From GCA-2737665 sp044344795 (GTDB taxonomy: Bacteria > Bacteroidota > Bacteroidia > Palsa-965): 64,000 bases of DNA. This document shows positions 33,314-42,997 of this stretch, one piece after another. The stretch is from positions 4,379 through 68,378 of the forward strand of contig JBIJCF010000013.1 of NCBI GenBank assembly GCA_044344795.1, read 5' to 3'. Positions within the stretch are counted from its first letter, which is position 1. Each line of letters begins with the position of its first letter. The position numbers and the translations under genes are program-made. The notes under the pieces were generated by a model that saw nothing but the letters and a program-made list of their open reading frames with translations, was not told where the DNA came from and searched no databases.

Positions 33314-34919
33314 TTACGGTTTGCTGTTGTTGTGCCTAATCATTGCGGGATGTGCGCAAGTAGTGACACCGAGCGGTGGACCTAAAGATGTTGCGGCGCC
33401 TGTTCCCGTAGCCTATTTCCCGGACAGCGCTGCTACCAATTTCAACAGCAAAAAAATTGTGATTTGTTTCAACGAATACGTTCAGTTGAACGATCTCAAT
33501 TCACAACTTGTGGTGTCGCCAACCATGAACACACCTCCTGAAGTGAGTATTCGTAAGAAGGAACTGGTGATCGAACTGAAGGATACCTTGAAGCCGAATA
33601 CTACTTATAGTATTTCGTTCGGTTCTTCTATTCGCGACATTACCGAAGGGAACTCGATGAGTAATTTTCGTTACGTGTTTTCTACAGGAACTTCTATCGA
33701 TTCACTTTCCGTTCGTGGAAGTATAGTGAATGCTTTTACAGTTGCACCGGTGAAAAGCGTGCTGGTGATGATGTACACGAATACAGGCGATTCGGTTCCG
33801 GCTAAAGAAAAACCATTTTATTTTGCAAAGACTGATGAAGCAGGAAATTTTTTGATCACCAACGTTCGTGCGGGCAAGTATAAAATATTTGTGCTCGAAG
33901 ATTTGAATCAGAATTACTTGTATGATAAATCGGAAGAGAAGATTGCTTTTCGCGAAGAAGTGTTGGATGTTCAAAGTAATGTTGACTCGTTACGATTTCG
34001 GATGTTCAAGAGTGCTCCACAAGAACAGGCGCGAATTAAAGTAAGTCAGTTGGCCCCGGGACGTTTTTCGTTTCAATATGCATTGCCCATTGACAATCCG
34101 CGCTTGGTGATATTACCTGATCCGCAACAACAGATTTATACCGAGTATTCGCGCTTCAACGACTCCTTGCAATTGTGGTTGCCAAAAGTGCATACCGACA
34201 CAGCGACTTTTATGATTTATAGTGGTAATATTTTGGTGGATTCGTTGCGATTGCCTTTGCGTAAACCGGAAGAGAAAAAGAGAAGCATTCGTCAAGGCGA
34301 GGCTGATTTACGCAAGTTGGAATTTTCGACACCTACGTTGAAAAGCGGCATGATGACTACCGATCGGCAATTTGTTGTGGGGTCGAATAATCCGATCGTC
34401 AATATCAATTCAGAAAAGATTGTTGTGGCTCGAGGGAAAGACACGTTAACCGCAAAACAAATACCAGATTCCACCAAACGCTATATTACGTTCCAGACTC
34501 CGATGTTGGAAGATTCCACTTATCGTATTACACTATTGCCCGGAGCGTTCACGGATTGTTTCGGGCAGAAGAACGATACGATGATTGTTCGTTTCAAGGT
34601 GGCGCGTAATTCTACACTCGGAACCATGAATGTGAAAATTGAAAACGCTCCTGCAAGTAACGGTTTTATTCAGGTTATTGATGAACGTGATGCTGTGGTA
34701 GAGTCGGTGCAGTTCACAGGACAAAGTAGTATTGCTTTTAATCGTTTGACTACCGGAGGTGTGAGTCTTCGCTTTGTTGCAGACGAGAACAACAACGGCA
34801 AATGGGATAGCGGCATTTATTGGGTCGGGAAACAGCCGGAACGCGTGTACATTTATCCAACCGTCTTGCGCATCAAAGCCGGATGGGATTTGGACGTAGA
34901 ATGGAAATTTGTTCCGTAG
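33306..34919 (+). CDS. Ig-like (Big_5) domain lipoprotein
   Basis: A 537-residue lipoprotein (signal LLLLCLIIAGC). Residues 30-135 form a bacterial Ig-like 5 domain (FNSKKIVICFNEYVQLND, KPNTTYSISFGSSIRDI, TEGNSMSNFRYVFSTG), followed by a carboxypeptidase-regulatory-like beta sandwich (TDEAGNFLITNVRAGKYK, FVLEDLNQNYLYDKSEEKIA). Similar proteins are conserved in Bacteroidota and sit in the cell envelope; their role is unknown. It converges on hemW with a 2-base gap. Confidence 0.8.
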   Translation: MRNYGLLLLCLIIAGCAQVVTPSGGPKDVAAPVPVAYFPDSAATNFNSKKIVICFNEYVQLNDLNSQLVVSPTMNTPPEVSIRKKELVIELKDTLKPNTTYSISFGSSIRDITEGNSMSNFRYVFSTGTSIDSLSVRGSIVNAFTVAPVKSVLVMMYTNTGDSVPAKEKPFYFAKTDEAGNFLITNVRAGKYKIFVLEDLNQNYLYDKSEEKIAFREEVLDVQSNVDSLRFRMFKSAPQEQARIKVSQLAPGRFSFQYALPIDNPRLVILPDPQQQIYTEYSRFNDSLQLWLPKVHTDTATFMIYSGNILVDSLRLPLRKPEEKKRSIRQGEADLRKLEFSTPTLKSGMMTTDRQFVVGSNNPIVNINSEKIVVARGKDTLTAKQIPDSTKRYITFQTPMLEDSTYRITLLPGAFTDCFGQKNDTMIVRFKVARNSTLGTMNVKIENAPASNGFIQVIDERDAVVESVQFTGQSSIAFNRLTTGGVSLRFVADENNNGKWDSGIYWVGKQPERVYIYPTVLRIKAGWDLDVEWKFVP

Positions 34920-34921
34920 CG

Positions 34922-36043
34922 CTAATGAAATAGGGCAGCCGCGATGCCATCGGCAAGAAAACGCGACTCGCCGGCAATTCGAAGATATTCTCCGCTCTTA
35001 ATGAGTTGACCGCGATGTATCAACTCTGCAGCTTCACCCAGAAGTTGCGTGCGTCCATCACTTCCAAATCGTGTTTCAAATGTGGGCAAGTGAATGCCGT
35101 CAATTAGTCGCAGCGACGTCATGATGTATTCGTTGATGATGTTTTCAGGTGTTAGAATTTCCTCTTCGTAAGCGCGGTTATTACTTGTTATGGCTTTCAA
35201 GTAGCGCGTGTTGTTCGCCACATTCCAACGTCGAGCAGTTCCGGTAAAACTATGCGCAGAAGGACCAATTCCCAGATAAGGAACACCTGCCCAGTATGCG
35301 CTGTTATGTACCGCGCGATGTCCAGGTAATGCGAGGTTAGAAATTTCGTAGTGCTCATATCCGGCAGTAGTGAGCACGTCAGCTAACGTGTGAAATTGTG
35401 CTTCTGCGCGATGTTCATCCACCGCAGGAATTTTGCCCTTTTTTACAAAAGCATCGAGCGGAGTTTTAGGTTCGACAGTTAGGCAATAGGAAGAAATGTG
35501 TGGCACGTCAAGCGCAATAGCACGTTGTACTTGTAGTTTCCATTGTTCGTCGTTTAACCCGGGCGTGCCATAAATTAAGTCGATGCTTAAGTTTTCGAAT
35601 CCCAGATCTTGCGCCCGTTTGATGGCACTTTCACTCTGTGCGGCAACATGTGCACGATTCATGAAACGAAGATCTTCATCGCGAAAACTTTGCACTCCGA
35701 TACTTAAACGATTGACGGGATAATGACGAAGCAATTTTAAATACGCATCATTCAGGTCGTCGGGATTGGCTTCTAACGTAATCTCAGCGTCATCCTGCCA
35801 TCCGAATAGTTTTTCGATTTGATTGAAAATCGATTGCAGTTCGCGTTCGGTAAGGAGTGAAGGTGTTCCGCCACCGAAATAAATCGTTTTTAACGGACTT
35901 TGAATAACATTACGATGTAGCGCCATTTCTACGATCATCGCTTGAATTAGTTCGCTGCGATACGTTCCTGTAGTTGAAAAATGAAAATCACAATAGTGAC
36001 AAGCCTGTTTGCAAAAAGGAATATGCAGGTAGAGATGGCTCAT
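34922..36043 (-). CDS. hemW: Radical SAM haem chaperone HemW
   Basis: A 373-residue radical SAM protein. The cluster-binding motif C11-x3-C15-x2-C18 (HIPFCKQACHYCDF) is followed by YFGGGTPSLL, ANPDDL, RLSIGVQSF and LSIDLIYGTPG. The length and missing HemN features point to HemW, which delivers haem to respiratory enzymes, rather than to coproporphyrinogen oxidase HemN. It lies 2 bases after the 676-residue protein gene and probably shares a transcript with it and queA. Confidence 0.92.
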   Translation of the reverse strand: MSHLYLHIPFCKQACHYCDFHFSTTGTYRSELIQAMIVEMALHRNVIQSPLKTIYFGGGTPSLLTERELQSIFNQIEKLFGWQDDAEITLEANPDDLNDAYLKLLRHYPVNRLSIGVQSFRDEDLRFMNRAHVAAQSESAIKRAQDLGFENLSIDLIYGTPGLNDEQWKLQVQRAIALDVPHISSYCLTVEPKTPLDAFVKKGKIPAVDEHRAEAQFHTLADVLTTAGYEHYEISNLALPGHRAVHNSAYWAGVPYLGIGPSAHSFTGTARRWNVANNTRYLKAITSNNRAYEEEILTPENIINEYIMTSLRLIDGIHLPTFETRFGSDGRTQLLGEAAELIHRGQLIKSGEYLRIAGESRFLADGIAAALFH

Positions 36044-36045
36044 GC

Positions 36046-38076
36046 TTATTCAACTTCCAACGCCAGAATTTTTCCGGTCAACGGTGATTTCGGATAGGGA
36101 AGATAACGAATGTCAAACGGTGCTGGTTGCCATGCTCCGGGCATCTGGAATTCCTGAGCGATGATAAGGATCATCTGATTATCAGGAATAGTGGTTACAT
36201 CGGAATTCATATAACCTACAACACGCATGTTGTTTTTATCACGACCGATTTTCCAGAAGATGTGTTGCGGTGTCCACTCAATTTCGAACCAACACGATTG
36301 ATCGAAAAGTTTTTCATCACTGTCCTGATTGCGAATGCTAATTGCCGGATGCCATGAATCCCAACGGTGTAGTTGGAATTTGTATTTATCAAATGCGATG
36401 GTCTTAATTCCGGTTACATAGTTTTTCGGAGCAGCGCAGGCCAAGTCCCAGTTGGTACATCCGATCAGGATTTGATTGTTCAACGCATTGCGATCATCTG
36501 CAGGAATTGCATCTTTTGCGTAAGAAGTTGCAGGCCAATGAATAGATGCTTTCGACATTTCCATGCCTATTTCACTGTGGTTTTGAAGCAACACACGTCC
36601 TGCGTAAGGACCGCTTGCGCCTTTCGGAACATAACCTCCAACACATCCGCCGCGAACATTCCACGGATCATCATCCTGATACAATAACCGCACAACGTTG
36701 GTCAATCCATTCCACACATGATCTTCACTCAACAATTCGGGAAAATCCACGAGCACGCGGAATTTTCCGTAGGTAGTTCCAACGCGTGTACGCACACCAA
36801 CTTGTTCTCTGTGGAATGCATTATCTGCATTGCCCGGATTGGAGAGCACAACGGCTTGTGAAGTGCTATCGAAGTAAGCTGTTGCACACGGACGTGTCGT
36901 GGTGTAAAAGCGATCACGAATGAGTTGTTCGGGTTTAAATGTTGTTTTATTTTTTTCGTAATCTTCTCGTGAGTAAAGCGTACCTGCAACATCGGCAGCC
37001 GTAGGAACAAAATTGGCTTTTTGATTGAGATCGTTGTAGTGCACATACTGCGCGAGTCCGGCACTTTGAAACAGTTGATCGCTAACGCCACATGTGCTGC
37101 ACCATGCCGAACGGTCCGGAGGATTGTCGAGAAAGTTGAACGGGTTTACGTAAACCCCCGCTTGTGGTGTGATGCGCATTTCAGCACGAAGGGTGCGTTC
37201 TGTCGTGAGCACGGTAATGTTTTTATTCTTCGATCCGGGACCGAATAAAAAATAGAAGAACGGATTCATGTATCGCCCGTCCAATTCAGGACGTGCAACA
37301 TTTTGTACCGATACCGGCAAATCTTTAATACTACTTTCAGTTCCAACAACTATGAAAAATTTATATTTCCCCATGCGCGGATTTCTGCGCCAGCGTTGAT
37401 TTTCCGTTGCTTGTTGCAGGTCTTTGTGTAGTTGCCACACAGCATCCCGATACAATTGTTCCTCTAACGAAATATTACTCGACTTTGCTTTTTCCCGCAA
37501 GGAATTCACCCAAGCACTGTCACGGCGCATTTTTGCCATCTGCCCCTGAATATCCGATTCAGAAACACCAAGCGCCTCCGCAGAACCGAAGTACTTTTCT
37601 TCATTTCGCGGATTCCCGATAATGGAGAAGGAGTCTTTTATAACTACTTCTTCATTCCAAGATAATTCCGGTGTAGCGTGAAAGCCTTGCCCTGTTTCTT
37701 CCCAGCTTCCATAAAAGTTCAACCAACTATCCGGGTTTTCGTAGTTGAATCCATTGGCAACGTCAAACTCCTTGTGTTTGTATGTTTCGTTTTGGTAATA
37801 AATTTTATAATACAATTTACCGCCAAGAATGCGTTGGTGTTTTACTTTAAACGAGAACGTGAATTTACCTCCGGGCAGCTGACGCACGGTAGGAATTTCA
37901 ATGCCCCGTTGCACAGCGTTCGTAAGATCAACAAGGAAAGAATCGGAAGTGCTTTTCCAATTGTTCAGCGGCTGAAATTCATAGGCATCGAACCCCGCCC
38001 CGAAAGGACGAAACAGGAACATTGCGAGTAGTGCAATGATGGAGGTGACGGTAAGTTGAACAACCCGTTTGCGCAT
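36046..38076 (-). CDS. Exported protein of unknown function
   Basis: A 676-residue protein with an N-terminal hydrophobic helix (VVQLTVTSIIALLAMFLFRPF) acting as signal or anchor. The rest is beta- and aromatic-rich with many tryptophans (ESWLNFYGSWEE-like stretches, EIEWTPQHIFWKIG), and the C-terminal quarter resembles a concanavalin-like or glycoside hydrolase family 16-like beta sandwich in general feel, without recognisable catalytic motifs. Cysteine pairs occur near SAWCSTCGV. It lies between queA and hemW in a tightly packed operon. I cannot assign a function. Confidence 0.7.
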   Translation of the reverse strand: MRKRVVQLTVTSIIALLAMFLFRPFGAGFDAYEFQPLNNWKSTSDSFLVDLTNAVQRGIEIPTVRQLPGGKFTFSFKVKHQRILGGKLYYKIYYQNETYKHKEFDVANGFNYENPDSWLNFYGSWEETGQGFHATPELSWNEEVVIKDSFSIIGNPRNEEKYFGSAEALGVSESDIQGQMAKMRRDSAWVNSLREKAKSSNISLEEQLYRDAVWQLHKDLQQATENQRWRRNPRMGKYKFFIVVGTESSIKDLPVSVQNVARPELDGRYMNPFFYFLFGPGSKNKNITVLTTERTLRAEMRITPQAGVYVNPFNFLDNPPDRSAWCSTCGVSDQLFQSAGLAQYVHYNDLNQKANFVPTAADVAGTLYSREDYEKNKTTFKPEQLIRDRFYTTTRPCATAYFDSTSQAVVLSNPGNADNAFHREQVGVRTRVGTTYGKFRVLVDFPELLSEDHVWNGLTNVVRLLYQDDDPWNVRGGCVGGYVPKGASGPYAGRVLLQNHSEIGMEMSKASIHWPATSYAKDAIPADDRNALNNQILIGCTNWDLACAAPKNYVTGIKTIAFDKYKFQLHRWDSWHPAISIRNQDSDEKLFDQSCWFEIEWTPQHIFWKIGRDKNNMRVVGYMNSDVTTIPDNQMILIIAQEFQMPGAWQPAPFDIRYLPYPKSPLTGKILALEVE

Positions 38077-38105
38077 GCGCTGCGAAGTTACACATTACCA
38101 TTGCA

Positions 38106-39320
38106 CTAGCGAAACAACAAACTGCTGTCGCCGTAACTGAGGAAACGGTAGTCGTTACGTAATGCGTGATCGTAAATTTCCTGATGACGGTTGTTGGTGA
38201 ACGCTGCCACCAACAATAACAAGGTGCTTTGGGGCTGATGAAAGTTGGTGACCAGCGCATTCGCAATTTTAAAGGTGTAACCCGGTGCGATGAGCAGTTG
38301 TGTGTATCCGCGCAGCTCTTTCATGTGATACTCCCGCATCCAGTCTTTAATGGTGCGCAGTGCAACAATCGGATTCACATCCGGGCCCGGTTGATACGGA
38401 TCCCATTGATCAACGAATAGTTGATCGTTAAAACGTCCGGGTTCCAATACCAGTTGTCGACCGAACCAATATAAACTTTCCAATGTGCGTAAAGCCGTGG
38501 TGCCCACAGCAACAATTGTTTTGCCGTAGTGCGCAATGAGTCGCTCAATAAGTTCATACGTCACTACAATTTGTTCGCGGTGCATGACGTGATCGTTCAT
38601 CGTCGCAGATTTCACGGGCTTAAACGTTCCGGCGCCAACGTGTAAACAAACTTCTGCCATGTGAATGTTTTTAGCACGCAGGTTTTGTAACACTTGTTCC
38701 GTGAAATGTAATCCTGCTGTTGGTGCTGCTACCGAACCGGGCTTTTGCGCAAATACAGTTTGATAACGATCCTGATCTTCCTCTTCTTCGTCACGATTCA
38801 TGTAAGGAGGAAGTGGAATATTGCCTATGATTTCCAGCACTTCGGAAAATTGTAAATCTTCAGGTTGCCATTCCAATCGTACTTTCCATTGATCTTCAAC
38901 AGGTGCGATCTTCGTTGCGCGAAGTTGCAGGTTGTCATGCTGCAGTATGAGCGTTTCGTCTTCTTTCCAACGCTTAGCATTGCCCACAAAGGCGTGAATA
39001 TCTACATGGCCGCACTGTTGCAAAATTGCAGTGAAGTCAACGGAACGATCTGCGGCATCGGTGCAAAAGAGTTCAATGCGCGCGCCGGTTTCGCGTTGCA
39101 AAAATAGGCGTGCACGAACAACTTTAGTGGTATTAAAGACGAGTAAACTTTCCGAAGGCAACAAGTCGGGAAGATTTTTGAAAATAGCATCTGTGATTTT
39201 GCCGTCACGATACACAAGCAGCTTCGACGAATCACGCTCGACTAACGGGTGTTGTGCGATGCGTTCTTGCGGCAGATGATAGGTATAAGATTCTATGGAA
39301 ATAGCACGAGGATCGGTCAT
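38106..39320 (-). CDS. queA: S-adenosylmethionine:tRNA ribosyltransferase-isomerase
   Basis: It builds epoxyqueuosine in tRNA anticodons by transferring the ribosyl part of SAM to preQ1. The protein has the family blocks YHLPQERIAQHPL, SLLVFNTTKVVRARLF, GSVAAPTAGLHFT, HVGAGTFKPVKS and TNFHQPQSTLLLLVAAF. I start at the ATG at 39320 (MTDPRAIS); a perfect TATCTTTG promoter box ends 3 bases upstream. It heads an operon with the unknown 676-residue protein and hemW. Confidence 0.95.
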   Translation of the reverse strand: MTDPRAISIESYTYHLPQERIAQHPLVERDSSKLLVYRDGKITDAIFKNLPDLLPSESLLVFNTTKVVRARLFLQRETGARIELFCTDAADRSVDFTAILQQCGHVDIHAFVGNAKRWKEDETLILQHDNLQLRATKIAPVEDQWKVRLEWQPEDLQFSEVLEIIGNIPLPPYMNRDEEEEDQDRYQTVFAQKPGSVAAPTAGLHFTEQVLQNLRAKNIHMAEVCLHVGAGTFKPVKSATMNDHVMHREQIVVTYELIERLIAHYGKTIVAVGTTALRTLESLYWFGRQLVLEPGRFNDQLFVDQWDPYQPGPDVNPIVALRTIKDWMREYHMKELRGYTQLLIAPGYTFKIANALVTNFHQPQSTLLLLVAAFTNNRHQEIYDHALRNDYRFLSYGDSSLLFR

Positions 39321-39323
39321 GTG

Positions 39324-39331
39324 CAAAGATA
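39324..39331 (-). promoter_or_regulatory. TAnnTTTG -7 box for queA
   Basis: TATCTTTG on the - strand matches TAnnTTTG exactly and ends 3 bases before the ATG at 39320. Transcription would then begin at or just inside the start codon. Confidence 0.5.
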
Positions 39332-39363
39332 GCTAGTATGACTGAGCAGGTGATGTGTGTTGT

Positions 39364-40491
39364 TTAATGAGTTTCCCGAACTGAAACAGGTATGGGTAGA
39401 GATTTGGCTCCACTTGCACTGTCCGCGTAGTAGCGGTAATACAATTTGCCGAGATGCGGAAACTCTTGGTATTCGTGGTCAGGGGCTTGACCCATGCGCT
39501 GCTGCGCTCTTTCAGGTGAAACGCCCCATTCGTTACCTAATCGAATTGGTGAAGGCTCCATGAAGCTGATATACAACAACTCCATGAACGTATGGTCTTG
39601 TGTTTTGGTATAGTCAAGGTCGTCCTGAAGTTGTGCCCTATACGTGTCTAAGTTGCGTTGAAAAGCACTTCTCCAAAAAGTAAAATCTTCGTTGGTCAAC
39701 ATGCCGGCAACAGCAACATTAGGAACAAATAAGGATGCGATCTGAATTTCATGACACCACATACACTTTGCTGGTTTACCGGCTTCACCTAATTTTTTGG
39801 GTGATCCTTCAATGAGCTTACCTTGTGCATCGTAAACTGCAAAACGTAACTGACCGTTGGGCATAATGTCGAACGTTTCGAAGGCTTCTGCGTGAAACGT
39901 CCCCGAGTCGAGACTGCCGCTGCTTTCTGCAGCAATGAAGGCATAGTTCATGACGTCCGTTGTGTCGCCGAGAAATTCAATCCTTCGATGATGGTTACCA
40001 ACTGCAGATTTAGTGACCCCGAATTGAAGCGGATGTTCCAGTTGGTGTTTATTGATGAATTCGTCAAGAGTAGGGGCGACTCCAGTGATCGCATAGTAAT
40101 TCTCTGAAACACCAATGAGCAGCACTACAAATCGTGATAAGTCAATGAAGCCGGCTTGTTGGTATTCTTCAGTTCGTTTAATTCTCTCCACGATGGTATC
40201 CAATGCGACTAAAGCCGTTTGCGAAAAGCCGACTTTAGAAAGGTTGAGCGTTACTGTAGTGGAATCACTAAACGGAACGGCTTGGTCGAAACTGCCTTTT
40301 GGTAATGTGGCACCAACGTAAGATAAGGTCCAGCGCAGTCCTTCGCGCACCATTGTCCAGTTTTCGGAAGGATATGCTTTGTGCCAACGCAACTTAATGG
40401 TGTGATCAACCGGCGCACGTTTGGGTTCTTCGCAATGCATTCCTGCACATGCAATAATTAAAATTAGAAATGCAATAACAGGATATTTCAT
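39364..40491 (-). CDS. Lipoprotein with one CxxCH haem c motif
   Basis: A 375-residue exported protein. The signal ends IIACAGMHC, so one of two cysteines may be lipid-modified. A single CMWCH motif (near residue 243, in AKCMWCHEIQI) could bind haem c covalently, which would make this a monohaem cytochrome-like protein; a chance CxxCH cannot be excluded. I do not recognise the rest. Its ATG overlaps the stop of the upstream glycosyltransferase gene by 4 bases, placing it last in the polysaccharide operon. Confidence 0.65.
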   Translation of the reverse strand: MKYPVIAFLILIIACAGMHCEEPKRAPVDHTIKLRWHKAYPSENWTMVREGLRWTLSYVGATLPKGSFDQAVPFSDSTTVTLNLSKVGFSQTALVALDTIVERIKRTEEYQQAGFIDLSRFVVLLIGVSENYYAITGVAPTLDEFINKHQLEHPLQFGVTKSAVGNHHRRIEFLGDTTDVMNYAFIAAESSGSLDSGTFHAEAFETFDIMPNGQLRFAVYDAQGKLIEGSPKKLGEAGKPAKCMWCHEIQIASLFVPNVAVAGMLTNEDFTFWRSAFQRNLDTYRAQLQDDLDYTKTQDHTFMELLYISFMEPSPIRLGNEWGVSPERAQQRMGQAPDHEYQEFPHLGKLYYRYYADSASGAKSLPIPVSVRETH

Positions 40492-42062
40492 TTTAGTTCT
40501 TCAAACGGAAACTGCGCACGAGGCACTGCAAAAATATGGTAGAGTCCTACACCACGACCAACATCACAAAGAAAGATTACAGAATCATTTCGGCAGATGA
40601 TGTTTTTGTATAGCAGATGATGGTGGTCACGATATAGATTTTGAGGCGGCATCGGATGTGTGCACGTTGTTCCCGGTGTAAGAGGCAGCGACAACAGTTC
40701 TTTGCCACGCATGCTGTATGCTGTTGCTTTGAGAGTATCGTTATATATGGAATAGTCGGTGATGTAATCTTGTGTTATTGCTTTACTGAAATAACCGTAT
40801 TGAGGAAGTTGATCGGATACAATAACCTTGCGGATTTGCACTATGCCAAAAAACACCATAATTGTAGTTGTCATCAACGACAAGCGAAACTTGCGAATGC
40901 CCGGTGCAATCAATAGTATAAATAGTGTCAGAAATAAGTACAATTTAAAATGTTGGAAAACGACAGGTGCATCAGTGAACAATCGAGGAGGTAACGCGCA
41001 AATTAAAATAGTCAGCAGCACACACACCAATTGCCGTTTAGAAGTAGTAACGAGTAAAAACGGAGGAAGAATCAATAGCGAATAGGTGGAGGAATATCCG
41101 GATCCGATGTATAGTAGAAGTAACAATAATACAATAGGATTAGTGTCGGTTAGTTGCGCGATGCTTGCTCGAAATATTGTAAGACCAAGAAGCGCAAGGA
41201 GCACGACACCATTAACGGCTGCAATAAATTGCGGAGAGAAGTTAAAATAGGCGTCAGGATTAAGGATAGCATCAAACTGTCCCAGATGACGCAGCAATAC
41301 GACTAAGCCATGGTAGCTGTTCGAGTATGGATCATTGATGTATCCATCTGCTATGCGGGGAAATAGATCAAAATAATACAGGTCAAGCACTTCATGTCCT
41401 GTAATTATGGACGTAACAAAAGTAATTAGCAGGAAAGCGATTAAGCTTGTGATGACAACGCGATAATGTTTACGTACAACAAAGTAAAGCAGCAAAATGA
41501 CCGGCGTAATTTTTAATACAACGGCAATTCCTAGCCATACTCCCGCTAGTATTAATTTACCTCGTAAATGTGCTAGCCAAGCGGCAATAAGAAGAGCAGC
41601 TATAAAAAGATACGTTTGTCCGAAAGAGATGTTCTGATAGACAGGAACGAGCATAGCGATCAAAAAACCGATAGCATACAAGGTGTTAACTTCGGTATAT
41701 TGCTTTAACAAAACATGAAGCATAAAAACGAATACCGACAACCCAATTAAATTAAATACGGCGCGAGCGGCATAAGGATTTTTAATTAGTGTGAAAGGCT
41801 TATAAAATACCGGTGTTTGCGGCGGAACAGAAGTGTGGTCGAGAAAGACATTGTTTTCGCCGGAGGATTGTACAGTTTCATTGAAACGATGTACATCATA
41901 CACGGCTTGAGGATCATTTGCATTTATGAGTTGAGCTCCGAAATAATAATTGGCGAAATCAGATAGCGGTTTATTATAACAATAGATGATTGCACAGCAT
42001 CCGAATACCAATAGAATAGTTGGTAACCAAAGCGAATAGTGTATTTCACGTAGCGATTTCAT
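40488..42062 (-). CDS. GT87/DUF2029-type membrane glycosyltransferase
   Basis: From the ATG at 42062 the protein has 524 residues with about ten membrane segments. The first loop (DFANYYFGAQLINANDPQAVYDVHRFNE) and FYKPFTLIKNPYAARAVFNLI, then LAAGVWLGIAVVLKITPVIL-like helices, match the GT87 polyprenol-phosphate-mannose-dependent glycosyltransferases. It probably adds a sugar on the periplasmic side. ATGA overlap with the FkbM gene shows coupling. Confidence 0.8.
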   Translation of the reverse strand: MKSLREIHYSLWLPTILLVFGCCAIIYCYNKPLSDFANYYFGAQLINANDPQAVYDVHRFNETVQSSGENNVFLDHTSVPPQTPVFYKPFTLIKNPYAARAVFNLIGLSVFVFMLHVLLKQYTEVNTLYAIGFLIAMLVPVYQNISFGQTYLFIAALLIAAWLAHLRGKLILAGVWLGIAVVLKITPVILLLYFVVRKHYRVVITSLIAFLLITFVTSIITGHEVLDLYYFDLFPRIADGYINDPYSNSYHGLVVLLRHLGQFDAILNPDAYFNFSPQFIAAVNGVVLLALLGLTIFRASIAQLTDTNPIVLLLLLLYIGSGYSSTYSLLILPPFLLVTTSKRQLVCVLLTILICALPPRLFTDAPVVFQHFKLYLFLTLFILLIAPGIRKFRLSLMTTTIMVFFGIVQIRKVIVSDQLPQYGYFSKAITQDYITDYSIYNDTLKATAYSMRGKELLSLPLTPGTTCTHPMPPQNLYRDHHHLLYKNIICRNDSVIFLCDVGRGVGLYHIFAVPRAQFPFEELK

Positions 42063-42997
42063 GAACGCAATTTGGCATACCAATAATGAATTCCCGGAGG
42101 CGTCCAGCGACGCAGGAACTGTTTCAACTTGTCACTACCAGTTTTTTTGTTCAGCTCGCGGAATAGCGATTCTATTTTTTGCCCATCATATCCACATGTT
42201 TTAAAAATAGTTTCGCTATAACTATAATATCCTAGTGCTGCGAGGAGCAATGCAATAGTTTCGGACTGATGATAGTTGTTGGTGTGATTTGCAATGTAAA
42301 CCGCATCACCTACCATTCCAAATCGCGGTTGTTCTTTTATTGTTCCGGAGTTAGTGTTATGTAAACGATCCGCAATTTCAGGATAAGTCCGAAGGTCAAT
42401 CAATTGATAGCCTCTTGCATTCATCCATTGATCCAACTCGCTGAAGCAAACTTGGTTTTCATAATAGCTAACCATGGAAAATTCAGTAAACACAACACCG
42501 ATTTTTTTCTGATCAAGTAGTTGCTGTGCTCCCTTTAGAATTTTCAATTCGCTGCCTTGCGTATCCAGTTTCAAAAAGTCAATGTGTTGCAGTTGTTGTG
42601 CTTCGCACCAATTCTGTAAAGTCGTCTGTTGAACCTCATGTTGCGCCACAACTTCAAATCCTTCCAACCATGATTTCGCGTCACCCATTCGTTGTGTGTA
42701 TGCAGCAAATAATTTTTTATCCGCCTTCATCAACGAACTCATACTCGGGTGTGCAGTGCCGTATAAAGTTGTCGTGCCATTTTCATCAGAAAGTGCAAGG
42801 GGGAAGCATTGTGCGGAACAAAATTGTTGCGAATTGCGGTAACGTTCAAGGAGCGAAGAATATGATCTTGGATCAGGTTCAAATGCAAACAACTTGATAT
42901 GATGATGCAGCTGAGGAATTAATTGAAATCCATTTCGTGCTCCGGCATCAACCACAACAAAAGGTTGTTGTATGAGATCAGCTACTTTTCTGTGCAT
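42059..42997 (-). CDS. FkbM-family methyltransferase
   Basis: A 312-residue SAM-dependent methyltransferase. Motif I is VVVDAGARNGFQL, followed by AFEPDPRSYSSLLERY and the FkbM signature FLKLDTQGSELKILKGAQ. FkbM enzymes O-methylate sugars or polyketides; inside this operon a surface sugar is the likely substrate. The start overlaps the O-antigen ligase gene by 16 bases. Confidence 0.9.
   Translation of the reverse strand: MHRKVADLIQQPFVVVDAGARNGFQLIPQLHHHIKLFAFEPDPRSYSSLLERYRNSQQFCSAQCFPLALSDENGTTTLYGTAHPSMSSLMKADKKLFAAYTQRMGDAKSWLEGFEVVAQHEVQQTTLQNWCEAQQLQHIDFLKLDTQGSELKILKGAQQLLDQKKIGVVFTEFSMVSYYENQVCFSELDQWMNARGYQLIDLRTYPEIADRLHNTNSGTIKEQPRFGMVGDAVYIANHTNNYHQSETIALLLAALGYYSYSETIFKTCGYDGQKIESLFRELNKKTGSDKLKQFLRRWTPPGIHYWYAKLRS

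Noticed and set aside
42526..42897. 123-codon + strand open frame inside the FkbM gene
   Set aside because: Antisense shadow of a gene with clear methyltransferase motifs.
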